Source: Runella limosa DSM 17973
GTDB lineage: Bacteria; Bacteroidota; Bacteroidia; Cytophagales; Spirosomataceae
Length of the DNA: 59,913 nt
Assembly: GCF_000482465.1 (NCBI RefSeq)
Contig: NZ_AXVJ01000065.1
Coordinates: forward strand, 1-59,913
Direction of reading: 5' to 3'
Below the pieces are notes generated by a model. That model saw only the letters and a program-made list of their open reading frames with translations. It searched no databases and was not told the origin of the DNA. Shown piece by piece: positions 33,027 through 42,325 of the stretch. Position numbers and translations under genes: made by a program. Numbering within the stretch: position 1 is the stretch's first letter; each line of letters opens with the position of its first letter.

Positions 33027-35282
33027 ATGAGAAAAACCACTATTTCCCTTAAAAACTGGGGTGTTTCATTGGCTTTTTTAATCGCCACCCTAGCTAGTCC
33101 CTCGCAGGCACAAAAGAAAACCCTCGCCCTCAACGACATTTACGGCCCACAAGGCTCCGTTTTCACTCCTCGCACGGTGACGGGTGTCAATTGGATGCAA
33201 GCGGGAGGTTTTTACACCGCCCAACAAGCAGGTAAAGTGGTCAAATACAGCATTGCCACGGGCGAAGCCGTCGAAACGTTGTTTGACCAAACGACCGTAA
33301 AAGTTGAAGGTAGCAACCAAAGCATTCAGTTTGATAGCTACGAGTTGAGCGCAAACGAGCAAAAGCTGGTGCTTACTACGGGCATTGAGCGTATCTATCG
33401 CCGTTCGTTTAAAGCCGATTTTTACGTGTATGACCTGCAAACCAAAAAGCTGGTTCAGCTTTCTAAAAATGGCAAACAAATGCTCGCAACTCTTTCGCCC
33501 GATGGCTCGAAAGTAGCATTTGTACGCGATAATAATCTTTTCATCACCGACCTAGCCACCATGACCGAACGCGCCATTACGACCGATGGCCGCCGCAACG
33601 AAATCATCAACGGAGCATGCGATTGGGTATATGAAGAAGAATTTAGCTTTGCCAAAGCCTTCGAGTGGTCGCCCGACGGTACCAAACTTGCCTATTATCG
33701 TTTCGACGAAAGCCGCGTTCCTGAATACAACATGCAGATATGGGGCGATTTGTACCCCAAAGATTACCGCTATAAATACCCCAAAGCGGGTGAGGCAAAT
33801 TCTGTTGTGCAGATTTGGATACATCATTTGGCCAATAACCAAAAAACCAAAATCGACGTTGGCCCCGAAACCGACCAGTACATCGCTCGCATCAAATGGA
33901 CCCAAAACGCCAATGTGTTGTCAATCAAGCGTATGAACCGCCTTCAAAATCGCTTGGATATTTTACACGCCGATGCTACCACGGGGCAGTCGCAAACCGT
34001 GTGGAGCGAAGAAAGTAAAACCTACGTGGACTTGGAATTTACCGACGACCTCACCTACTTGGCCGACGGCAAATCGTTTATTCAAACCTCTGAACGCAGC
34101 GGGTACAAGCACCTGTATTTGTACGACATCAATGGCACGCTGGTCAAACAACTGACTTCGGGCAACTGGGAAGTGACTGATATTTTGGGGATTGACGAGA
34201 AAAAACAAGTGATTTATTTTACTTCGTCGATGGTGTCGCCCATGGAGCGCCACTTATACAGTTTGAGTTTTGCAACGCCAGTAGCCAAAAAATCCAAGAA
34301 AGCCGCGCCAGTAGTTGCACCACAGCCCGTCAAACTCACCGAAAAAGCAGGCAATAACGCCATCAATATGAGCCCCGATTGCAGCTACTACTTGGTGTAT
34401 AATCAGTCGGCGCAAGAGCCTCTGACGGTGAGTTTACATCAAAGCACCGCCACCCAAGCCGTGCGGGTACTCGAAAACAACCAAAAGCTCCGCGAACGTT
34501 TGGCCGAGTACGACCTTCCCACCCAAAACTTTTTCAAGTTTACCACCACTCAAGGTTCCGAGCTAAACGGTTGGATGATTAAGCCGCTCAACTTCGATGC
34601 GGCTAAAAAATACCCCGTGTTGATGTACGTCTATGGCGGCCCAGGCTCGCAGACCGTCACCGATACATGGACCAATGCCCTCATTGGCTGGTTTAAAGTA
34701 TTGGCATCCAAAGGCTACTTGATTGTATCGGTGGACGGACGCGGGACGGGAGCGCGCGGAAACGCGTTTCGTACCTGTACGTATGCGCAGCTGGGAAAGC
34801 TAGAAACCGAAGACCAAATCGAAGGAGCGAAGTACTTGGCAACCCTCCCGTACGTGGACGCGAGTCGTATTGGGATTCACGGCCACAGCTACGGTGGCTA
34901 CATGACCTCGCTTTGTATGACCATTGGCGCCGACTATTTCAAAGCAGGAATTGCGGGAGCGCCCGTTACCACTTGGCGTTATTACGATACGATTTATACC
35001 GAGCGCTACCTCAAACGCCCTCAAGACAACGCCGCAGGCTACGACGACAACTCGCCAATTCAGCACGTTGGAAAACTCAAAGGGAAGTTTTTACTAATCC
35101 ACGGCACAGGCGACGACAACGTGCATTTTCAAAACTCCGTTGATTTTGTCAACGCCCTCATCAAAGCAGGAAAGCAGTTTGATTCGTTTTATTATCCCAA
35201 CCGCAACCATGGCATTGGCGGCGGAAATACCCTCATTCACCGCTACCAAATGATGACAGATTGGGTATTGAAGAATTTGTAA
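33027..35282 (+). CDS. Dipeptidyl peptidase IV-type prolyl peptidase (family S9B)
   Basis: 751 residues. Signal peptide 1-29 (ends SPSQAQ), an N-terminal beta-propeller (DPPIV_N) and a C-terminal alpha/beta-hydrolase. Catalytic residues: Ser621 in GHSYGGYM, Asp696 in HGTGDDNVHF, His728 in NRNHGIGGG. CDWVYEEEF around residues 199-205 keeps the double-Glu motif that binds the substrate amino terminus in DPP IV, so it should release X-Pro dipeptides in the periplasm. ATG 33027 gives a clean signal peptide. A hairpin terminator follows. Probably used in peptide nutrition. Confidence 0.92.
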   Translation: MRKTTISLKNWGVSLAFLIATLASPSQAQKKTLALNDIYGPQGSVFTPRTVTGVNWMQAGGFYTAQQAGKVVKYSIATGEAVETLFDQTTVKVEGSNQSIQFDSYELSANEQKLVLTTGIERIYRRSFKADFYVYDLQTKKLVQLSKNGKQMLATLSPDGSKVAFVRDNNLFITDLATMTERAITTDGRRNEIINGACDWVYEEEFSFAKAFEWSPDGTKLAYYRFDESRVPEYNMQIWGDLYPKDYRYKYPKAGEANSVVQIWIHHLANNQKTKIDVGPETDQYIARIKWTQNANVLSIKRMNRLQNRLDILHADATTGQSQTVWSEESKTYVDLEFTDDLTYLADGKSFIQTSERSGYKHLYLYDINGTLVKQLTSGNWEVTDILGIDEKKQVIYFTSSMVSPMERHLYSLSFATPVAKKSKKAAPVVAPQPVKLTEKAGNNAINMSPDCSYYLVYNQSAQEPLTVSLHQSTATQAVRVLENNQKLRERLAEYDLPTQNFFKFTTTQGSELNGWMIKPLNFDAAKKYPVLMYVYGGPGSQTVTDTWTNALIGWFKVLASKGYLIVSVDGRGTGARGNAFRTCTYAQLGKLETEDQIEGAKYLATLPYVDASRIGIHGHSYGGYMTSLCMTIGADYFKAGIAGAPVTTWRYYDTIYTERYLKRPQDNAAGYDDNSPIQHVGKLKGKFLLIHGTGDDNVHFQNSVDFVNALIKAGKQFDSFYYPNRNHGIGGGNTLIHRYQMMTDWVLKNL

Positions 35283-35288
35283 AAAAGC

Positions 35289-35329
35289 ATAGTCCGATAG
35301 TGCGCTCAAAAAGCGTGTTATCGGACTAT
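35289..35329 (+). terminator. Hairpin terminator after the DPP IV gene
   Basis: ATAGTCCGATA (35289-35299) pairs with TATCGGACTAT (35319-35329), and the stem continues inward through GU pairs to a CAAAA loop. T-rich sequence follows after about 10 bases. Position 6 bp after the stop supports a terminator. Confidence 0.65.
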
Positions 35330-35642
35330 CCGCTAAAGTATTTATTTCTTCTATTTGTACTTTTCTAACAACCCTCTCTTTTCACCATTTTATTAAATAT
35401 ACTTATACACTATACCAATAGTATATAAGTAGTTTATTCCTTCATTTATTGCCCTCCGTGAAACATTTGAAAAAATGCAATTCTGTGTAGATTTCACGGG
35501 CTAAAAAGTAGGTTTCACGGTTTTTTGCCAAAAAACTAATGTTACGATTTGGTTTTTACGTGATTTTCTATTGAAATTCATCATAGCAATGTGCTTGATT
35601 GTCTCTAACCATTAATTGTATTTTTTTTAAACCAATAAAAAA
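35330..35642. other. Intergenic region with short repeats before a small membrane-protein gene
   Basis: Contains an imperfect palindrome at 35402-35429 (CTTATA...TATAAG with inner ACTA/TAGT) and three copies of an 8-mer: CCGTGAAA (35456-35463) and its complement TTTCACGG (35492-35499, 35513-35520). No TAnnTTTG box found. Confidence 0.5.
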
Positions 35643-35819
35643 ATGCCCGCTAACTTTAAATTTCTTCTAATCGGTATCATGCTTGTTTTAGCAGGATGCT
35701 ACTTGTTTGTTTCCTCGACTGCCGCTGCCTTTGGGTACACTCTACTAGGGCTTGGCATACTCGTTGAAATGGCGGCCATTTTGTACGCTGTAATTCCCCA
35801 AAAATGGCTTTCTAAATAG
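35643..35819 (+). CDS. Small two-span membrane protein (58 residues), unknown
   Basis: ATG 35643 to TAG 35817-35819. MPANFKFLLIGIMLVLAG opens the first hydrophobic span (about 6-28) and YTLLGLGILVEMAAILYAV the second (about 33-52), ending IPQKWLSK. The two spans, basic end and absence of an antisense explanation make it a credible gene. The stop overlaps the 3' end of the convergent YigZ gene by 8 bp. I do not recognise a family. Confidence 0.6.
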   Translation: MPANFKFLLIGIMLVLAGCYLFVSSTAAAFGYTLLGLGILVEMAAILYAVIPQKWLSK

Positions 35820-36426
35820 TCCCTTCAAACTCCAAGCGTAATGAGTCGATTTTTTCTAGTTTGCCAAGCACTTGATTCAGCATCGTTTTTCGGATTTCGA
35901 GTTGAAGACTACATTCGTTGTCAAAATGTTGCTGTTGGGGTACTAAGTCAAACGCCTTGATGACCTTCATTACGTCGTTCATTTGCTCATAAGGATAGAC
36001 CAAGGTATAAACATCGCGCACATGCAATGTCACTACCTTTGCTACCTTGAGGGCTTCGTCGGTGGCTACTTTGTAAGCATTGATAAGGCCAGGGACGCCT
36101 AGCAGGGTTCCCCCAAAATACCGCACCACTACGACCAATACATTGGTGAGATCGTGGGCATAAATGGTATTCAAAATTGGTTTTCCCGCCGACCCCGAAG
36201 GCTCGCCGTCGTCGTTGGCGCGAAATTGAGTACGGTCTAACCCCAATCGGTAGGCGTAACAATGATGCACGGCTTTGGGGTGGAGTTCGTACAACTCGTT
36301 TAGGTGACCTTTGGCGTCATCTTCGGTCTTGATGGGGTATGCGTAGGCTAAAAATTTGCTACCTCGGTCGCGAAAAAAACCTTCAGTAGGAGCGTCTATG
36401 GTTTTATAGCTATCGTCAAATAACAT
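35812..36426 (-). CDS. yigZ: YigZ/IMPACT family protein
   Basis: 204 residues. The UPF0029 N-terminal domain is clear: GSKFLAYAYPIKTEDDAKGHLNELYELHPKAVHHCYAYRLG, then NDDGEPSGSAGKPIL and VVRYFGGTLLGVPGLINAYKVA. A C-terminal ferredoxin-like domain follows (about 135-200). The family is conserved from bacteria to eukaryotic IMPACT, which modulates GCN2; the bacterial role is not settled. Single gene with a probable promoter at 36483-36490, divergent from the M16 peptidase. Confidence 0.92.
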   Translation of the reverse strand: MLFDDSYKTIDAPTEGFFRDRGSKFLAYAYPIKTEDDAKGHLNELYELHPKAVHHCYAYRLGLDRTQFRANDDGEPSGSAGKPILNTIYAHDLTNVLVVVVRYFGGTLLGVPGLINAYKVATDEALKVAKVVTLHVRDVYTLVYPYEQMNDVMKVIKAFDLVPQQQHFDNECSLQLEIRKTMLNQVLGKLEKIDSLRLEFEGTI

Positions 36427-36482
36427 GGAAAATTATTTCTTTTTAGAAAAAAAACTAATACATTCATTTTTGTGAAAATATT

Positions 36483-36490
36483 CAAAAGTA
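36483..36490 (-). promoter_or_regulatory. yigZ promoter -7 element (TACTTTTG)
   Basis: Exact TAnnTTTG on the minus strand, 57 bp before ATG 36426. It adjoins the palindrome at 36495-36528, which would sit in the core promoter just upstream. Confidence 0.42.
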
Positions 36491-36494
36491 GTAC

Positions 36495-36528
36495 AAACCT
36501 GATAGGTTTTTAGAAACCTATCAGGTTT
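36495..36528. repeat. AAACCTGATAGGTTT inverted repeat
   Basis: Perfect 15-bp arms (36495-36509, 36514-36528) around TTAG. Unlike most hairpins here it lies between divergent genes (yigZ and the M16 peptidase), so it cannot be a simple 3' terminator. Similar ACCTATCAGG-type palindromes are, to my knowledge, widespread in Bacteroidota genomes. Confidence 0.75.
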
Positions 36529-36637
36529 TAATGAGCTAAACCTCGTTTCAGACCGTTTATCACAATAATTTATGAACACTTCCGTAAATAAGTTGTTTTA
36601 CCTCCAAATCAATCCTCTAAATAGACTTCAAACATCT

Positions 36638-39442
36638 ATGAAACAAGCCAGACTACTCTTTCTTACTGTAGCTTTCGGCTGGGCAGCCACAGCCAGTGCC
36701 CAAACCGATCTCAAGAAACCCATTCCGATGGACCCCAAAGTTCGCTACGGCAAACTTCCCAACGGTATGACCTACTACATTCGTAAAAACGAAGAACCCA
36801 AAAAACGCGCTGAATTGTACCTCATCAACAAAGTAGGGGCGATTCAGGAAGAAGACAAAGAAAACGGACTCGCCCACTTTACTGAGCACATGGCGTTTAA
36901 CGGTACCAAAAACTTCCCCAAAAACGAGTTGGTGAGCTACCTCCAACGCGCAGGGGTGAAGTTTGGGGATGACCTCAACGCCTTCACGGGACAAGACCAA
37001 ACGGTGTATCAATTACCTGTACCGACCGACTCAGCCGATATTTTCAACAAAGCGTTTGTGGTTTTGGAAGACTGGGCACACAACATCACGTTTGAAGGTG
37101 CTGAAATCGACAAAGAACGCGGCGTTATTTTGGAAGAACTCCGTGGTGGAAAAGGCGCACCACAACGGATGCGCGATAAGTGGCTTCCTATTTTGGTAGG
37201 AGACTCAAAATATGGTAAGCGAAACATCATTGGTACGGAAGATATTTTGAAAAATTTCAGCCATGAGACCATCCGTAATTTCTACAAAACATGGTATCGT
37301 CCCGATTTGCAAGCGATTGCAGCCGTGGGAGATTTTGACATCGACCAAGTAGAAAAAATGATCAAACAGCGCTTCGGAGCGATTCCTAAAGCGGCTAAAC
37401 CTCGCCCATTGGGCAAGTTTCCCGTAGCCGATTTTAAAGGAACACGCGTTGCCATCGTAACTGACCCTGAGCAACCTTACATGGTGGCACAGATAATTAC
37501 GAAGTTGCCAAAAGCAGAAGAAAAAACCCTGGGCGACTCCCGCGAAAGCATCAAGCGTAACTTGTTTAACCAGATGCTTCAGGCACGCTTACAAGAACAA
37601 ACGCAGCAAGCCAACCCTCCTTTCTTGTACGGGGGCGCAGGTTACGGTGGTTTTATTGGTGATTATGATTCGTTTATCAACATCGCCGTAGCCAAAGATG
37701 GCAACCTAGAACGCGCCGTTAAGGCGGTGTTGGACGAAGGTGCCCGCGTGAAGAAATTTGGTTTTACGGCTACGGAACTAGACCGTACCAAAAAACAATT
37801 GCTCACTGCTACCGAAAAACGTTTCAAAGAAAGAGACAAAACCAAGTCAGCTTCGTACGTCAACGAATACATGGGAAATTTTCTTGAAGAATCACCTATT
37901 CCAGGTATCGAGTTTCAATTTGAGTTTGTGCAAGGACAGTTAGATGGCATCACCATTGCAGAAATCAATGCCCTTGCCAACAAGTACTTGATTGCTGATA
38001 ACCGTACGGTTTTGGTACTTGCTTCTGAAAAAGACAAAGCAAAATTGCCTACCGAAGCGACGATTTTGGAGTGGATCAATACTGCGGGCAAAGACGTTAC
38101 CGCTTACGAAGACAAGGTAGTCAACAAACCGCTTATCGAAAACCTTCCAGCTGCGGGTCGTACGGTTTCTACGAAGCAAATTCCAGAAATTGGGGTTACT
38201 GAGTTGACCTTGAGCAACGGCGTAAAAGTGGTATTGAAGCCAACTGACTTCAAAAACGACGAAATCTTGATTGGCGCTCGTAGCCAAGGCGGAACATCGC
38301 TCTACGATGAAAAAGACTATATGAGCGCAGGCATGGCTGATGCCGTGGTAGAAGAAAGTGGCATTGGCGAGTTCAACACGCCTGCTTTGAAAAAATACCT
38401 TACGGGTAAAGTAGCTAACGTGAGCCCATTTGTAGGGGAAAACGAAGAAGGATTCAGCGGAAACTGTAGTCCTAAAGACCTCGAAACGGCTTTGCAATTG
38501 GTGTATGGATACTTTACCAAACCTCGCAAAGACGACGACATCATCAAAGGTTTCTTAACGTCGCAGCGCTCGGCCATCAAAAACCGCAACGCTTCGCCTT
38601 CGCCTGAAGTGGTGTTCCAGGATTCGTTGAGCCGTATTTTGGGAAATAACAACTTCCGCCGTCAGCCTATTTCGGTAGAGCGTTGGGACATGATTAATCC
38701 CGACCGCGCTTACCAAATCTACAAAGAGCGCTTTGCCGATGCTTCTGACTTTACGTTCTTCTTCACGGGAAGTTTCAAGGTGGATGAAGTGAAGCCTTTG
38801 TTGGAAAAATACTTGGGCGCGCTTCCGTCGCAAAACAAAAAAGAAAACTTCCGCGACTTAGGTATCCGCACTCCGTCGGGACGTCTTGACAAGAAAGTCT
38901 ATAAAGGAATTGAGCAAAAAAGCCAAGCTTCGTTGATTTTCAGTGGAGATTACGTCTATAACGAAGACAACAACTGGCAGCTCGACGCCCTCGAAGAAAT
39001 CTTGAACATCAAGCTCATCGAGGTTATTCGTGAGAAAGAAAGCGGTGTATATGGTATCGGCGCGCGCGCTTCTTACAGCAAAACTCCTGCTCCTCGCTAC
39101 ACGCTTCGTATCGGATACGGCACAGGCCCTGAGCGCGTAGAAGAATTGGCGACTAAGACGTTGGCTGTTTTGGACGAAATCAAGAAAAACGGCGCAACCC
39201 AAGTCGATATTGACAAATTCAAAGCCGAAACCCGCCGCTCAATGGAAGTTCAGATGAAAGAAAATGGATTCTGGCAAAACCAATTGATTGGAGCGTATAG
39301 CATTGGCGAAAACCCAGTAGATATTTTGGGTTGGGAAAAACAATTGAATAAAGTAACCGTAGAGAGTACAAAGGCGACAGCCAACAAGTACCTCAACGAC
39401 GCCAACTTCATCAAAGTAGTGTTACTTCCTGAGAAAAAATAA
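36638..39442 (+). CDS. M16 family zinc metallopeptidase, two-domain periplasmic type
   Basis: 934 residues. Signal peptide 1-22 (ends TASAQ). The inverted zinc motif HFTEH (H80, E83, H84) and a distal Glu in DKERGVILEEL (E160) form the zinc site. The second M16 half (from about 500) lacks HxxEH, as in pitrilysin-type and PqqL-like proteins, where the inactive half shapes the chamber. Expected to degrade peptides in the periplasm. ATG 36638 is preferred over 36572 because it gives a canonical signal peptide. A strong terminator follows at 39465. Confidence 0.92.
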   Translation: MKQARLLFLTVAFGWAATASAQTDLKKPIPMDPKVRYGKLPNGMTYYIRKNEEPKKRAELYLINKVGAIQEEDKENGLAHFTEHMAFNGTKNFPKNELVSYLQRAGVKFGDDLNAFTGQDQTVYQLPVPTDSADIFNKAFVVLEDWAHNITFEGAEIDKERGVILEELRGGKGAPQRMRDKWLPILVGDSKYGKRNIIGTEDILKNFSHETIRNFYKTWYRPDLQAIAAVGDFDIDQVEKMIKQRFGAIPKAAKPRPLGKFPVADFKGTRVAIVTDPEQPYMVAQIITKLPKAEEKTLGDSRESIKRNLFNQMLQARLQEQTQQANPPFLYGGAGYGGFIGDYDSFINIAVAKDGNLERAVKAVLDEGARVKKFGFTATELDRTKKQLLTATEKRFKERDKTKSASYVNEYMGNFLEESPIPGIEFQFEFVQGQLDGITIAEINALANKYLIADNRTVLVLASEKDKAKLPTEATILEWINTAGKDVTAYEDKVVNKPLIENLPAAGRTVSTKQIPEIGVTELTLSNGVKVVLKPTDFKNDEILIGARSQGGTSLYDEKDYMSAGMADAVVEESGIGEFNTPALKKYLTGKVANVSPFVGENEEGFSGNCSPKDLETALQLVYGYFTKPRKDDDIIKGFLTSQRSAIKNRNASPSPEVVFQDSLSRILGNNNFRRQPISVERWDMINPDRAYQIYKERFADASDFTFFFTGSFKVDEVKPLLEKYLGALPSQNKKENFRDLGIRTPSGRLDKKVYKGIEQKSQASLIFSGDYVYNEDNNWQLDALEEILNIKLIEVIREKESGVYGIGARASYSKTPAPRYTLRIGYGTGPERVEELATKTLAVLDEIKKNGATQVDIDKFKAETRRSMEVQMKENGFWQNQLIGAYSIGENPVDILGWEKQLNKVTVESTKATANKYLNDANFIKVVLLPEKK

Positions 39443-39464
39443 CAACGGAGTCTTGCTCTTTTTG

Positions 39465-39507
39465 GGGCTGTCTAAAAGCAAAAGCTTTTGGGCAGCCCTT
39501 ATTTTTT
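39465..39507 (+). terminator. Intrinsic terminator after the M16 gene
   Basis: GGGCTGTCTAAAAGC (39465-39479) pairs with GCTTTTGGGCAGCCC (39484-39498) via two GU wobbles around AAAA, followed by TTATTTTTT. This is a textbook rho-independent terminator on the plus strand. It abuts the stop codon of the convergent DUF1801 gene. Confidence 0.88.
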
Positions 39508-39915
39508 ACGCCGCTCGAACATAATCTTCGCAAACGTTTTTTCGGGCTGAGTTTCGTTCAATAAAATCGCCTCTTGCAACACTTCTAAAAAGGCGTCCTC
39601 CCGCGCTTGAAAATCTTTTAGGTTTTGAAATGTCATACCACGAATGATTTTTCGGCCTTTCGATTCCAATATTCCCGCTTCGTCTTTGAGCAAAAACCCT
39701 TTTACAAAGCATATCTCAACGCCCTGGGTTTTGTAAATTTTACCAAAATAACAAACATAATCTTGGCACATAAAAAAGAGGGTGCTGCTGTACATAAACC
39801 GCTCCCTCATTTTGGGATGCGCCACCATCACTAACTGCCGAACGTACGACAACAAGTGCCGAATTTCGGGGGTTTGACTGGCCAAAAAATCGTCGGCGTC
39901 GGCGTATTGAACCAT
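39499..39915 (-). CDS. DUF1801 (YdhG-like) domain protein
   Basis: 138 residues. ADDFLASQTPEIRHLLSYVRQLVMVAHPKMRERFMYSSTLFFM and YVCYFGKIYKTQGVEICFVKG fit the DUF1801/YdhG fold, small cytoplasmic proteins with a putative iron- or ligand-binding role that is not established. The Lys/Arg-rich tail ends FERRKK. Convergent with the M16 gene; the GT2 gene lies 46 bp upstream. Confidence 0.8.
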   Translation of the reverse strand: MVQYADADDFLASQTPEIRHLLSYVRQLVMVAHPKMRERFMYSSTLFFMCQDYVCYFGKIYKTQGVEICFVKGFLLKDEAGILESKGRKIIRGMTFQNLKDFQAREDAFLEVLQEAILLNETQPEKTFAKIMFERRKK

Positions 39916-39961
39916 TTGTTAAGTGTCGAGTTTAGAGGGGAGAATGTCGAATGGCAGGTTT

Positions 39962-40834
39962 TTAAGACAACTTGTAATTTTTGTATTCTCCAATGTACCA
40001 ACCCGTTAGACGTGCTACCCACATTTTGAGGCGGTACTTAAAACGGAGGTTTTTGTGCGAAATATCGTGGCTAAACTGCCAGTTTTGGCGCTCAATACGG
40101 GACAGCATCACGCGGGGGTGCTTTCCCGTAAATTTGGCCAATGAATCTATCTGCGAATAATCAAAGCCTTCGGCCGACACATCTACGTGTTTTTCTACCT
40201 CACCTCCGTGCCAGTATTGGTGAATATGCACGTATTTTTTCTGCATCACGCGCGGGTCTTTCACCCAGCCGTAGTGGTAAATTCGGGCATCTACGAGCTT
40301 CACACGCAGTTTTTCGTTGTCGTTTTTCCGAAACCCTTGCGCATCGCGGTACGAATAAATACGCTTGTTGTTGCGCACTACCCTGATTTCGTGGCGGTAC
40401 CACGTGGGGGAGTCGCCGATGTAATCGTAGGAACCGTAAAAATGGGTATAATGAAACAACAGTCCGTCCACCTTACTATCATCTTTCCAGCGTTCCATGG
40501 CGGCTTTGATTTTGGGCAAATCGTCTTCGTGTACTACTTCATCACCCTGAATATAAAATGCCCAGTCACTTTGAGCCGAAATCGCTTGAAACGCTTTGTC
40601 GGTTTCTTTGGCATATACTACCCCTCCGTCTTTCAGCGACTCGTCCCAAACCGTTTCGATGATGCGGATTTTGTTGGGGTCAATCTGCCGAACGAGCTCC
40701 AGCGTCGCATCCTCGCTTTTGCCTACGGCCACCACAAATTCATCACAAATGGGTAGGATAGAAGTGATGGCTTCCACAATAGGGAAGTCGAACTTGACGG
40801 CATTGCGAATAAAGGTAAAACCCGTAACGTGCAT
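39962..40834 (-). CDS. Glycosyltransferase family 2
   Basis: 290 residues. GFTFIRNAVKFDFPIVEAITSILPICDEFVVAVGKSEDATLELV is a GT-A opening of the SunS/WaaE-like subgroup; FYIQGDEVVHEDDLPKI has the acidic motif in a QxDE-type context, and YHYGWVKDPRVMQKKY lies in the acceptor part. Not part of the large glycan operon, so its target may be a core oligosaccharide or protein glycan. TAACTTTG with TTG 21 bases upstream lies just before the start. Confidence 0.85.
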   Translation of the reverse strand: MHVTGFTFIRNAVKFDFPIVEAITSILPICDEFVVAVGKSEDATLELVRQIDPNKIRIIETVWDESLKDGGVVYAKETDKAFQAISAQSDWAFYIQGDEVVHEDDLPKIKAAMERWKDDSKVDGLLFHYTHFYGSYDYIGDSPTWYRHEIRVVRNNKRIYSYRDAQGFRKNDNEKLRVKLVDARIYHYGWVKDPRVMQKKYVHIHQYWHGGEVEKHVDVSAEGFDYSQIDSLAKFTGKHPRVMLSRIERQNWQFSHDISHKNLRFKYRLKMWVARLTGWYIGEYKNYKLS

Positions 40835-40856
40835 TCTTTCAGTCTAATTTTTGGGT

Positions 40857-40888
40857 CAAAGTTATTGATTATCTCACCCATTCGGCAA
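40857..40888 (-). promoter_or_regulatory. Promoter of the GT2 gene (TTG-N21-TAACTTTG)
   Basis: Minus strand: TTG at 40888-40886, then TAACTTTG at 40864-40857. The -33 box lies inside the 3' end of the DUF819 gene. The leader would be about 17 bases to ATG 40834. Confidence 0.5.
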
Positions 40889-42005
40889 TCCAAATCCCTA
40901 AATACGTTCCGATGGCATTGCCTAAGACGCCAATCAGAACCGCAGGAAGCTGTAAGTCGGGGCGATGAAGGCTTTTGGCCAATGCTAATGCCGAACTTGC
41001 TCCCCCGATGTTTGCTTGAGAGGCAATCCCGAGCATGTCCCAATCTTGTTTCAATAAGGCACCAATTCCAAACACAATACTAGCGTGAATAAGGACCAAG
41101 ACGGTTATCATTCCCAAAAGGGTAAAGGCCAACTTCCCATCGTGAATCAAGGCGGGGATGTCGCAATAGGCGCCGATGACTGCCAAAAATAAATAGACAC
41201 ATAACAATCCCAGCATCCGCGAGCCAGCCAACTGATGAATGGCGGGGATTTGGGCCAAACCTAACGCCAAGGTCGTTTGAATCAACACCACAGGGATAGA
41301 AGGAATCCAGTGGGCAATTTGCTGTGAGAGGTAAATGCTGAGAATACCCAGACCAACCAACAACGCTACGTTTTTGGGGCCTACGGTTTCGTTTTCACTC
41401 AACTCTTCTTCCAACTCCACCAACGAGACCGTTTCTTGGCGTTTTTGGCGAGGATACAAGCGATTCAAAAATTGAGGAATAGCTAGCGTTCCTACCATCC
41501 AAATGGCCGTGATGATATTGTCGGCCGCCGTGGTAGCCGCGTACAACGTCCCTGCTTTGGAAACCCCATAATGCAGCGCAACGGCGTTGAAATTGACACT
41601 TCCACCAATGTACGTCCCCGTAAACATGCCCGCAATGGCATAATGAAGTTCGCCCAACGAGCGGGGTACATCAAAAAGGTGTACGCTCACGATAACCCCC
41701 AAAATGGTTCCGATTGACCCCAATAAAAACAGCGAAAGCATGACACCACCCGCTTTTCGCAGGCTGCGCAAATTGGCTTTTAGCATCAAAAAAAAGATGG
41801 ACAAAGGGGCTAAATACGAGAAAATGCCATCATAGACAGGCACTTCCCCGCTCGACGACGGAATCAGACCTAGGTTGGCCGTGATGGCCGTAGTGATAAT
41901 GACCAGCAGCGCGGCACCCATCGAACGCAGGTAAGGGAACTTGGTCAGCCATTCGGCCAATACGACATTGGCACACAGCATGGTCAAGATGTAAAGAGAA
42001 TTCAT
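40869..42005 (-). CDS. DUF819 family membrane protein
   Basis: 378 residues with about ten spans. LRSMGAALLVIITTAITANLGLIP, SIFFLMLKANLRSLRKAG, GTYIGGSVNFNAVALHYG and LGIASQANIGGASSALALAKSLHRPDL match the DUF819 (YjcL-like) family, whose inverted-repeat fold suggests a transporter; the substrate is unknown. The paired GTYIGGSxNFxA and ANIGGxSxAxAxA motifs are the most conserved parts. No clear promoter was found upstream, where repeat-rich DNA begins. Confidence 0.85.
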   Translation of the reverse strand: MNSLYILTMLCANVVLAEWLTKFPYLRSMGAALLVIITTAITANLGLIPSSSGEVPVYDGIFSYLAPLSIFFLMLKANLRSLRKAGGVMLSLFLLGSIGTILGVIVSVHLFDVPRSLGELHYAIAGMFTGTYIGGSVNFNAVALHYGVSKAGTLYAATTAADNIITAIWMVGTLAIPQFLNRLYPRQKRQETVSLVELEEELSENETVGPKNVALLVGLGILSIYLSQQIAHWIPSIPVVLIQTTLALGLAQIPAIHQLAGSRMLGLLCVYLFLAVIGAYCDIPALIHDGKLAFTLLGMITVLVLIHASIVFGIGALLKQDWDMLGIASQANIGGASSALALAKSLHRPDLQLPAVLIGVLGNAIGTYLGIWIAEWVR

Positions 42006-42113
42006 CGCGAGTTAAAGGTGGTTTTAGGGAAAAGGTTTTTGTAAAGATTGTGAGAATACGATTGGGGTCAGATAGTCGATTAAATCTGGTTTCAAATGAC
42101 TTAGTACACTGTT

Positions 42114-42246
42114 AAGTTTTTACCCGCAGAATCCCGCAGAACAATACAAACAAACGCAGATTTTCGCTGATAAATGACTTAATGAAGCTAGTCTCATCAG
42201 CGAATATCTGCGGCTTTTAATCTGCGTCAATCTGCGGGTAAAACTT
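42114..42246. repeat. 133-bp imperfect inverted repeat with CGCAGAT words
   Basis: Outer arms AAGTTTTTACCCGCAGA (42114-42130) and TCTGCGGGTAAAACTT (42231-42246) match except for one extra T. Inner arms CGCAGATTTTCGCTGAT (42155-42171) and its complement at 42196-42212 differ at one base. The TCTGCG word recurs several times. Repeats of this CGCAGATT style are, in my memory, dispersed in many bacterial genomes. Confidence 0.75.
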
Positions 42247-42325
42247 AAAAAACCTTAGCTAACACTGTAATTAGCATAAAACGCAATATACTTTTTAATT
42301 TATTCCTACTGCCCGTCGAGTTAAA

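Noticed and set aside
37940-38497. 185-residue minus-strand frame
   Set aside because: Antisense shadow of the M16 peptidase gene; composition follows codon bias of the other strand.
40187-40756. 189-residue plus-strand frame
   Set aside because: Antisense to the GT2 gene, no start signal and no recognisable motif.
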